This document shows, piece after piece, positions 7,152-12,300 of a stretch of 12,596 nt of DNA; position 1 is the stretch's first letter, and every line of letters starts with the position of its first letter. Position numbers and translations under genes: made by a program. Source of the stretch: Blastocatellia bacterium (GTDB lineage Bacteria > Acidobacteriota > Blastocatellia > Pyrinomonadales > Pyrinomonadaceae); NCBI GenBank assembly GCA_013695495.1, contig JACDAK010000086.1, positions 1-12,596 on the forward strand, in the 5' to 3' direction. The notes under the pieces are model-generated. The model ran no database searches and was not told where the DNA came from. It saw nothing but the letters and a program-made list of their open reading frames with translations.

Positions 7152-7167
7152 GTGACTCCTCAGTCAC
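7152..7167. repeat. Inverted repeat, possible operator (GTGACT-CCTC-AGTCAC)
   Basis: A perfect 6-bp inverted repeat with a 4-base spacer, of the same size and spacing layout as the one at 7119-7134 but unrelated in sequence. The pair upstream of the cassette suggests regulatory sites, which is inference. Confidence 0.35.
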
Positions 7168-7378
7168 CCCACCGCACCGTATGCCTTAGGTGCAAGATCG
7201 TGCGGAGTTGATCATCGATGTTCGCACGGGCTTAATAATTTTCGATTACAGCGTTCATTTCTGAGGCTAATCATATTTCGTTAAATAGTTGATTTTTTGT
7301 ATATTGCATTACAGACCCGGACGTGCGTGAGAGATAATCTTTTCATCGTTGCACCTAGACTCCTGCACACGCTCCAAG

Positions 7379-7406
7379 GTGACAAGAAAGGTGCTGATCG
7401 TATAAC
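7379..7406 (+). promoter_or_regulatory. Sigma-70-type promoter for the DUF1360-like/SemiSWEET pair
   Basis: GTGACA (7379-7384), a 16-bp spacer and TATAAC (7401-7406) match the sigma-70 consensus at 5 of 6 positions in each box. Transcription would start near 7413, about 45 bases before ATG 7458. The -10 box lies in the loop of the terminator-like hairpin at 7390-7425. Confidence 0.5.
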
Positions 7407-7425
7407 CGCGGTCAGCACCTTTTTT
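7390..7425 (+). terminator. Intrinsic terminator or attenuator upstream of the DUF1360-like gene
   Basis: An 11-bp stem (7390-7400 with 7409-7419, one T-G wobble) with an 8-base loop is followed directly by six T (7420-7425). It is a textbook plus-strand intrinsic terminator, yet no gene lies upstream on that strand, and the next start codon is only 32 bases on. Confidence 0.75.
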
Positions 7426-7457
7426 GTGGGGAATGACACTTGCTGATTCGGAGGCGA

Positions 7458-7859
7458 ATGACCGGCTACGAACAAGTTTATTGGTTGGTTATTTTATCTA
7501 TAGCCGTTGCGTCGGTCGCATGGACCGTAACGCAGGAGGAAATCTTTAGAGAACCGCGCGAATACTGCCTGCGGCGGAGCGAGGAGGCTAAGAGTCTGTT
7601 CGAGCGGAAGTTCTTTTACGTGTTCACGTGCGAATACTGTTTTAGCCATTGGGTGACGCTGTTCTTTATTCTGATAAGCGGGTTTTGGCTCTTGGTACCG
7701 GATATTCGGGGATTTTTGATTGCTTTTCTTGTAACGGCGTGGGTTTCGAATCAGTGGATGAGTCTTTATCGCCGCCTGCGGGTAGGGATCAAGCACGAAA
7801 ATGTGGTCGCAGAGCAAAAGAAAAGAGAATTGAACGGAGAGGGCGAAAAGAATGGTTGA
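7458..7859 (+). CDS. Small DUF1360-like membrane protein
   Basis: 133 residues from ATG 7458, chosen because CGGAGG lies just before it (spacing only 3, a little tight); an earlier in-frame TTG at 7440 has no such site. Three hydrophobic segments are seen (~8-24, ~63-80, ~86-100). Between the first two lies FTCEYCFSHWVTLF, with C58, C61, H64 and W65, resembling the CxxCxxxW core of DUF1360 proteins, which are short membrane proteins of unknown function. C37 adds a further cysteine. The Lys/Glu-rich C-terminus (~112-133) is probably cytoplasmic. The end overlaps the next gene by 8 bases (ATGGTTGA), so translation is likely coupled. Real gene very likely; family assignment moderate. Confidence 0.72.
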   Translation: MTGYEQVYWLVILSIAVASVAWTVTQEEIFREPREYCLRRSEEAKSLFERKFFYVFTCEYCFSHWVTLFFILISGFWLLVPDIRGFLIAFLVTAWVSNQWMSLYRRLRVGIKHENVVAEQKKRELNGEGEKNG

Positions 7860-8127
7860 GGCGGTTGGGTGGACGAGTTCGATGATCTTGCTGGCGACGC
7901 TCGTCAAGCAGGTGCACAAACAGTGGAAATCGCGTTCGAGCGAAGGTGTTTCGCGGTGGCTGTTTGTGGGGCAGCTGATAGCATCGGTAGGTTTTTTGGT
8001 CTACAGCGTCATGACCGAGAACTGGGTGTTCACTTTTACGAACGCTGCATTGACGGTCAACAACATCATCGGGATCACGCTGTTCTTCTACTATCGGAAT
8101 CCGGGCGAAGACGACGAGAGGGCTTGA
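7852..8127 (+). CDS. SemiSWEET-like / PQ-loop small transporter
   Basis: 91 residues with three transmembrane helices (~3-20, 37-56, 58-78), the length and three-helix layout of bacterial SemiSWEETs, which work as dimers to move sugars down a gradient. The stretch TLVKQVHKQWKSRSSEGVSR matches the loop after helix 1; the usual PQ is KQ here. SVGFLVYSV in helix 2 and WVFTFTNAALTVNNIIGI in helix 3, including N64, follow the family pattern. It overlaps the DUF1360-like gene by 8 bases with a GGAGAGGG ribosome-binding site 8 bases before its ATG, so the two are made together. Transport of a sugar is family knowledge; the actual substrate cannot be read from sequence. Confidence 0.8.
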   Translation: MVEAVGWTSSMILLATLVKQVHKQWKSRSSEGVSRWLFVGQLIASVGFLVYSVMTENWVFTFTNAALTVNNIIGITLFFYYRNPGEDDERA

Positions 8128-8461
8128 TCGATCACCTGTATTTCGACGCTACAGTTTACACGCCTCGCTGCGATCACAATTGAGATAAATTTGATCAACG
8201 GGAGGCAATATGGCACATTGGGTCGAAAGAAGGCGACTAACGGCCGCAAGAAAAATAAACTTGGGCCATGCACAAGTCTCTCGGCGGCCAGATTAAATGG
8301 TTGGTAGCTGTGCAGGAGATGGGCTTAAAATGTGCCGCGTCCGATGATACGCACCGCAGGGGACTCTTTATACTCGTATCCAGGTGGGGCCGCTTGACGT
8401 AAATGCTCGGTTTTGTTGATTGCAGAGGTCCGAGGTGCCGCGGTAAGGCCACTGAATATTA
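8128..8461. other. 334-bp intergenic region between SemiSWEET-like gene and tRNA-Thr
   Basis: One small open frame with a strong ribosome-binding site (8210-8296) is listed separately. A palindrome TGATCGATCA (8125-8134) overlaps the SemiSWEET stop. No terminator for the upstream pair is obvious. Nothing recognisable is seen in 8297-8461. Confidence 0.5.
8210..8296 (+). CDS. Possible 28-residue basic peptide
   Basis: ATG 8210 is preceded by GGGAGG with a 4-base spacing, a near-ideal ribosome-binding site. The peptide MAHWVERRRLTAARKINLGH plus eight more residues has eight Arg or Lys and no hydrophobic helix. No family is recognised. It may be a real small protein, a leader peptide, or chance. 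The strength of the ribosome-binding site is the only positive evidence. Confidence 0.25.
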   Translation: MAHWVERRRLTAARKINLGHAQVSRRPD

Positions 8462-8537
8462 TGGAGCCACCTGTCGGACTCAAACCGACGACCTACTGAT
8501 TACAAATCAGTTGCTCTATCAACTGAGCTAAGGTGGC
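8462..8537 (-). tRNA. tRNA-Thr (anticodon UGU)
   Basis: A 76-base cloverleaf on the minus strand: acceptor GCCACCT/AGGTGGC (7 bp), D arm GCTC...GAGC, anticodon stem ACTGA/TCAGT around loop TTTGTAA with anticodon TGT (reads ACA), T arm GTCGG/CCGAC with TTTGAGT loop. Discriminator U and CCA are encoded. It stands alone, not in a cluster. Confidence 0.97.
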
Positions 8538-8579
8538 ACGTGATCTCAAACTTGCCTTTGGGGTATGCAAAGAAAATGC

Positions 8580-8608
8580 ATTATCTCGAAATTGTGCAGG
8601 ATGTGCAA
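8580..8608 (-). promoter_or_regulatory. Candidate promoter of tRNA-Thr
   Basis: On the minus strand TTGCAC (8608-8603), a 17-bp spacer and GATAAT (8585-8580) sit about 43 bp before the tRNA 5' end. The -10 box matches 5 of 6 positions, the -35 box only its TTG core. Confidence 0.45.
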
Positions 8609-8734
8609 GATGTTAATGCAGGGAATTGATTGGAAATGATATCCGCAAGGGCCGGTTGTTGAGGGAATCCGGATGATGCGGTACATCGAGGGAAGAGTCC
8701 GCGGGCGATGTCTGTTTAACATTTCAAAAAAATG

Positions 8735-8763
8735 TTGACCAATGGAGTGTTGTGGAGTATATT
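8735..8763 (+). promoter_or_regulatory. Strong sigma-70-type promoter of the FlgT-like repeat protein gene
   Basis: TTGACC (8735-8740), a 17-bp spacer and TATATT (8758-8763) match consensus at 5 of 6 positions in each box with ideal spacing. Transcription would start near 8770, giving a ~80-base leader before GTG 8850. Confidence 0.7.
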
Positions 8764-8849
8764 AGAGCTTGGCCGCTTTGCGCAGGCATATATTTGGCAC
8801 TCATCCTTCCGCCTTCCACGTGGAGCAGTTCATTTAAGGAGACGACTTC

Positions 8850-9800
8850 GTGACATCAACAAAACTTTTTCGTTCATTCGCATTAACGGGTTTCGCAGCG
8901 GCGGCTTTGCTGGCAGGCGGCGTCGCTGTATCGGCGCAGATGGCCGCGCCGTCTACTGTTGCCGTGGGAAATAACGTAGATTGTGCCGGTTATGTTCAGC
9001 GGGCACCTATTAACACGACGAATCGCTTAGTCGGCGGCCAAGAAGAACAAGAACAGTTCTCGTATGCGCAGAACAATATTGTGTATATCAACGCCGGTGC
9101 GAATCGCGGAGTTCAACCTGGGATGCAGTATTCGGTCGTGCGGCCGCGCGGACAGGTGAATACACCGTGGACGACCAAGGGCAGCCTCGGATTTTATGTG
9201 CAAGAAGTGGGCATGGTCGAGGTAATCCGAGTAAAGCGTGAAGTTTCGGTCGCTATAGTACGGGTCTCTTGCGACACTCTTCTTCTTGGAGACGTGCTCC
9301 AGCCCTGGCAAGAGCGGGTCGCTCCGGTTCATGGTCCGCGACCGGCGTTCGATCTCTTTGCCGACCCGAGCGGGAAGGCCGTGGGACGGCTTTTTATGGC
9401 TCGCGACATGCAGGAAATGATCACACGTGATCAGATCGTTTATGTCGATCTTGGACGCGAGGATAGAGCAAACATTGGCGACTATTTAACGATATTCCGT
9501 CCGCTTGGTGACGGTAACTTGATGAGCTTGCCGCCGGAATCGGTGGCTGCGCGCAGCTCCGGTTATGAAAGCCGGGTCTATCGCGGCGGGCGTTTTTCGA
9601 ATCAGGCGGCGCGAAAGAAAGGTGACGAGGCACGCGGAACAGTTCAGACGACGCACGACGCTAAGCGAGATCGTCCGGCGGGACTGCGAAAGGTTGTCGG
9701 CGAGGGTGTGATCCTGAATGTGAGAGAACGAACCGCTACAGTGCTGATCACGAGGACGGCACAGGAAATACACACCGGCGATTTCGTCGAAATTCAGTAA
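8850..9800 (+). CDS. Exported protein with two FlgT-C-like repeats
   Basis: 316 residues from GTG 8850, with AAGGAG 7 bases upstream. A signal peptide (1-30, ending GVAVSAQ) precedes two copies of a beta-rich unit. Unit 1 (~76-153) reads NIVYINAGANRGVQPGMQYS, then RP, a spacer, VGMVEVIRVKREVSVAIV and LLLGDVLQPW. Unit 2 (~195-316) reads QIVYVDLGREDRANIGDYLT, then RP, a spacer, VGEGVILNVRERTATVLI and IHTGDFVEIQ. The repeats are also like the C-terminal domain seen in FlgT-type and LysM-containing exported proteins. A basic, disordered spacer (~228-278) interrupts unit 2. Cys45 and Cys141 could form a disulfide. A strong promoter and a hairpin (9816-9849) flank it, so it is a single-gene unit. 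Export firm, role unknown. Confidence 0.78.
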   Translation: MTSTKLFRSFALTGFAAAALLAGGVAVSAQMAAPSTVAVGNNVDCAGYVQRAPINTTNRLVGGQEEQEQFSYAQNNIVYINAGANRGVQPGMQYSVVRPRGQVNTPWTTKGSLGFYVQEVGMVEVIRVKREVSVAIVRVSCDTLLLGDVLQPWQERVAPVHGPRPAFDLFADPSGKAVGRLFMARDMQEMITRDQIVYVDLGREDRANIGDYLTIFRPLGDGNLMSLPPESVAARSSGYESRVYRGGRFSNQAARKKGDEARGTVQTTHDAKRDRPAGLRKVVGEGVILNVRERTATVLITRTAQEIHTGDFVEIQ

Positions 9801-9815
9801 ACTCAGATGAATTAG

Positions 9816-9849
9816 GACAAGACCGGCGTCATAGGGCGCCGGTCTTGTC
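9816..9849. terminator. Shared hairpin between convergent genes (13-bp stem)
   Basis: A perfect 13-bp inverted repeat (9816-9828 with 9837-9849) with an 8-base loop. It ends the FlgT-like gene (stop at 9800) and overlaps the last codons of pgsA, whose stop codon 9831-9829 lies in the loop. The T runs on either side are weak, so the hairpin may act with Rho or as RNA protection. Confidence 0.65.
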
Positions 9850-10539
9850 GTTTGCGAGGATGCTTTTTTGCTTGCGGAAGTACGCGAGGTAATCGTACAT
9901 CGACCAGATCGCGAGCAGAACTGCGGCCCAGAGAGCGGCCCGTCCGACCAGGTAACCGAAGACCTTCCAGTCATTCTGTGATAGTGCAAGGGAAGCGAGG
10001 TTGGTGAACGCGGCCTGTACTTCCGCTACTTCCCAGAAGCGGAAGGCGGGATAATCGAGGCCGAAATTCGAAACGGGGGGCGTTCCGGTCGCGGCTGCGA
10101 CGAGCAGCGCGACGATAGCAATGCATTGCGCCCACATTTTGATCTTTCCCAGGGTTTGCGCCTGAATGATTATGCCCTCGGCTGCGGCGACAGAGCGGAG
10201 ACCGGTTACGACGAACTCGCGCGAAATGATAATGACAACGGCCCATGAGGGGGCAAGCTGTTTTTCGACTAGAACGACGAGGGCTGCGGAGACCAGGAGT
10301 TTGTCTGCGATGGGATCAAGAAACTTGCCGAGCACGGAGACTTGATTCCGGCGGCGTGCGAGATGGCCGTCGAGCACGTCGGTCAATGTTGCAACTAGGA
10401 AGATCGCAATCGCAAGCGCATAGCCGCTGATGCCTAATATCTGTTCGCTGACGCTGGTCAGAAGTACGACGACCAGCAGCGGAACGATCAAAATGCGAGC
10501 AATCGAAAGATAGTTGGGCAGGTTCACGGGTTGCGACAA
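9829..10539 (-). CDS. pgsA: CDP-diacylglycerol-glycerol-3-phosphate 3-phosphatidyltransferase
   Basis: Catalyses formation of phosphatidylglycerol phosphate from CDP-diacylglycerol and glycerol 3-phosphate in the inner membrane, first step to phosphatidylglycerol and cardiolipin. The CDP-alcohol phosphotransferase motif D-x2-DG-x2-AR-x8-G-x3-D-x3-D is complete: D54, D57, G58, A61, R62, G71, D75, D79. About six hydrophobic helices surround it. The start is unclear: TTG 10539 gives 236 residues, but GTG 10527 gives MNLPNYLSIARI, closer to the usual PgsA start; neither has a good ribosome-binding site. The loop around 145-190 is longer than in short PgsA forms. Divergent from the glycosylase gene with ~78 bp between. 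PgsA is favoured over phosphatidylserine or cardiolipin synthases by length and the N-terminal NLPN motif. Confidence 0.92.
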   Translation of the reverse strand: MSQPVNLPNYLSIARILIVPLLVVVLLTSVSEQILGISGYALAIAIFLVATLTDVLDGHLARRRNQVSVLGKFLDPIADKLLVSAALVVLVEKQLAPSWAVVIIISREFVVTGLRSVAAAEGIIIQAQTLGKIKMWAQCIAIVALLVAAATGTPPVSNFGLDYPAFRFWEVAEVQAAFTNLASLALSQNDWKVFGYLVGRAALWAAVLLAIWSMYDYLAYFRKQKSILANDKTGAL

Positions 10540-10617
10540 GTGTAGTTTTAACCGCTAAAAAGTTCAACGTGCGGCGGCGAATTGCATATGTAATCGGCGT
10601 CGCAATATCATCGAGTG

Positions 10618-11499
10618 ATGAGTAAGGTGCAGAGACTGAAGATGGCAAAACCGGCGAAGTTCGATTTCATCAGGACCGTTCAGAGCCACGGATGGTTCGA
10701 CCTGCTGCCTTTTGAATTTGACGAGGAGCGTGCCAAGTTGAGCTTTGTAGCAGGGAGCGGCGTGGGAACATTTGTGAAATGCTCCGTGGCGGACGGCGGC
10801 GAGACAATTACGGTTGAGGTGGTTGGAGATGAAGTAAACCGGGCGGAAATTGAACGTCAGGTGCGGCACATTTTAAGACTGGATGAAAGTTTTGAACTGT
10901 TTTACGGGATGCTCGAAGCTGACAAGGTGCTTCACTGGGTGCCGAGTCGATCTTCGGGGCGCCTGCTTCGGTCGCCGACCGTGTTTGAAGATCTGGTGAA
11001 AACGATCTGCACAACGAATTGCTCGTGGGCGATGACGAAGATAATGGTGACGAATCTGGTTGAGAAGCTTGGGGAGCCGGTAGGGAACCGTCGTGCCTTT
11101 CCGACTCCTGAGGTGATGGCTTCGGTGCCGCTTGAGTTTTACAAAGACGAGATACGCGCGGGTTACCGATCGGCATACTTCGTTGAGCTGGCGGGGAGAG
11201 TGGCGGCAGGTGAACTTCTGCCGGAGGGGTGGCTCACATCAGTGTTGACGACTGCGGAGCTGAAGAAGGAGATCAAGCAGGTGAAAGGTGTTGGCGATTA
11301 TGCGGCTGAAAATTTGTTAAAGCTGCTGGGCCGATACGACGGGCTTGCGCTGGATTCTTGGCTTCGGGCGCAGTTCTATAAAAAGCACTGTGCGGGGGCG
11401 GCTTGCGACGATAAAAAGATCGCGAAGCATTACCATCACTTTGGTGAGTGGAAAGGCCTCGCGATCTGGTGTGATATGACCGAAGATTGGTTTGAGTGA
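10618..11499 (+). CDS. HhH-GPD superfamily DNA glycosylase
   Basis: 293 residues from ATG 10618 (a GTG at 10615 and an ATG at 10642, which has TAAGG 12 bases upstream, are alternatives). The N-terminal part (~15-100) fits the beta-sheet domain of AlkA/OGG1-type proteins. The helical part has FEDLVKTICTTNCSWAM (~123-139), equal to the conserved first helix, then the helix-hairpin-helix VKGVGDYAAENLLKLLG (222-238), and the catalytic Asp246 in LALDSWLRAQF. No iron-sulfur cluster cysteine set is present at the C-terminus, so it is not a MutY/Nth type. It removes damaged bases; the substrate (alkylated or oxidised) cannot be decided. Such proteins are sometimes annotated as HesB by carry-over. Its stop abuts that of the PilZ gene with no base between. 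Confidence 0.85.
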   Translation: MSKVQRLKMAKPAKFDFIRTVQSHGWFDLLPFEFDEERAKLSFVAGSGVGTFVKCSVADGGETITVEVVGDEVNRAEIERQVRHILRLDESFELFYGMLEADKVLHWVPSRSSGRLLRSPTVFEDLVKTICTTNCSWAMTKIMVTNLVEKLGEPVGNRRAFPTPEVMASVPLEFYKDEIRAGYRSAYFVELAGRVAAGELLPEGWLTSVLTTAELKKEIKQVKGVGDYAAENLLKLLGRYDGLALDSWLRAQFYKKHCAGAACDDKKIAKHYHHFGEWKGLAIWCDMTEDWFE

Positions 11500-12258
11500 T
11501 CAGGCCAGCGCCTTTTCTTTCGCCGCTTTGCGTTCGATGAGGTCGATGGGAAACTGTTCCTCTACGAATTCCAGGTGGACGCGGGGGCGTTTGTCGGGGC
11601 CGACATTTCGGTTGCACACTACAGCTAGGCCCGAGAAGTTGAAGCGTTCGCTGATGAACTTCACGCGGTCGCCGACGTTTAGGTCGAGCTTTGAGAAGAC
11701 GGATGCTCCGCTTTTGCTAATGTTTTCCGTTACGGTGCGTTCGCCCTTGCCCGACGCCATTTTCGGATCGAGCATTGCGAGATAAAGGTCGATCTCTTGC
11801 CAGTAGCGCACGTGCCTACGTTTCCGAAATTCAGTCTCGACGCTGTCAACACGCCACAAACCCTCTTCAGTCATCCCGGTGATCCGGAAATTCTGTTCCG
11901 GGTCGGAGTTATAGGACTCAGGTGCGTCCTTTCCGATAAACGCTACGCCGACGTGATAGCCAAGCGCGGCATCAGCGAGTTTCTGACAATGCTGCACGAG
12001 GCCCCATACACGATAGAAGTCCTTTTCGTAATCGTAACAACGCAGGTGTGCGGGCATTGGGATCATCAGTGAGATCAAACTGCCAACCTTGCACGCGCGG
12101 GGCATATACAGTCCTGCACCAGTGGCCGAAAGGTTTATTACATCCGCCAGCTCTTTCCACGGTTCGCCGTCTGCGGTCTTGCTCTTTATGATTGCCTGGA
12201 TATCTTCGCCGGTTACTTCCGGCTTCGATTTCTTTTGTTTGCTGCTACTACTTTGCAT
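11500..12258 (-). CDS. PilZ-domain protein with a second degenerate PilZ-like domain
   Basis: 252 residues from ATG 12258, chosen over ATG 12279 (259 residues) because GGAGGAG lies 2 bases before it. A Ser/Lys-rich lead (1-15) precedes a PilZ-like beta-barrel (~33-112) with NLSATGAGLYM (42-52) but no RxxxR before it. The second domain (~143-240) is a canonical PilZ: R147xxxR151 in RKRRHVRY, then N179-x-S181-x-x-G184 in NISKSGASVF, and VHLEFVEEQF near the end. PilZ domains bind cyclic di-GMP through RxxxR and (D/N)xSxxG. So the C-terminal domain should bind it, while the N-terminal one may not (inference). A partial paralogue lies 43 bp upstream, same strand; a tandem duplication is likely. 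Targets unknown. Confidence 0.87.
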   Translation of the reverse strand: MQSSSSKQKKSKPEVTGEDIQAIIKSKTADGEPWKELADVINLSATGAGLYMPRACKVGSLISLMIPMPAHLRCYDYEKDFYRVWGLVQHCQKLADAALGYHVGVAFIGKDAPESYNSDPEQNFRITGMTEEGLWRVDSVETEFRKRRHVRYWQEIDLYLAMLDPKMASGKGERTVTENISKSGASVFSKLDLNVGDRVKFISERFNFSGLAVVCNRNVGPDKRPRVHLEFVEEQFPIDLIERKAAKEKALA

Positions 12259-12260
12259 TA

Positions 12261-12267
12261 CTCCTCC
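12261..12267 (-). promoter_or_regulatory. Shine-Dalgarno deciding the PilZ gene start
   Basis: GGAGGAG on the minus strand lies 2 bases before ATG 12258 (5 from GGAGG) and inside the coding frame of the longer start at 12279, which has no such site. It favours 12258. Confidence 0.65.
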
Positions 12268-12300
12268 GAAAAATGACATATAAACGTTGGAAGTTGAAAA

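Larger units (their letters stand above)
7312..7425 (+). ncRNA. Candidate small RNA or leader ending in a strong hairpin
   Basis: The ~115-base segment has no coding frame of note, contains possible long-range pairing (GGA 7319-7321 with TCC 7373-7375; GCGTG 7325-7329 with CACGC 7368-7372) and ends in a strong intrinsic terminator (7390-7425). A TATATT sequence (7299-7304) just upstream could be its -10 box, but no good -35 box is seen. It matches no riboswitch or RNA family I can name. It could equally be an attenuating leader for the genes at 7458-8127. Confidence 0.3.
7032..7457. other. 426-bp divergent intergenic region with inverted repeats and a candidate RNA
   Basis: Between the divergent DUF2231 and DUF1360-like genes. 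It holds two short perfect inverted repeats (7119-7134 and 7152-7167), a possible structured RNA (7312-7425) and a promoter overlapping a terminator-like hairpin. The part 7168-7290 is AT-rich with no recognised element. An open frame on the minus strand at 7281-7475 crosses the hairpin and has no family features. Confidence 0.6.
8538..8849. other. 312-bp divergent intergenic region, tRNA-Thr to secreted protein gene
   Basis: Holds the tRNA promoter candidate (8580-8608), a fold-prone segment with two adjacent hairpins (8643-8711), and the promoter of the secreted-protein gene (8735-8763). No coding frame of note. Confidence 0.6.

Noticed and set aside
7312..7425. Known riboswitch classes (glycine, fluoride, cyclic di-GMP) for the candidate RNA
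   Set aside because: The conserved cores of these classes, as far as I recall them, are not present.
7281..7475. 64-codon minus-strand open frame
   Set aside because: Crosses the terminator hairpin and the next gene's start; composition not protein-like.
7494..7919. 141-codon minus-strand open frame over the DUF1360-like gene
   Set aside because: Antisense to a membrane protein with a good ribosome-binding site and a coupled neighbour.
9486..9989. 167-codon minus-strand open frame over the FlgT-like gene end and pgsA end
   Set aside because: Overlaps two better supported frames and the shared hairpin; no family features.
10540..10617. Promoters between pgsA and the glycosylase gene
   Set aside because: Only weak matches (TTCAAC-18 bp-TATGTA on plus) were found, not enough to annotate.
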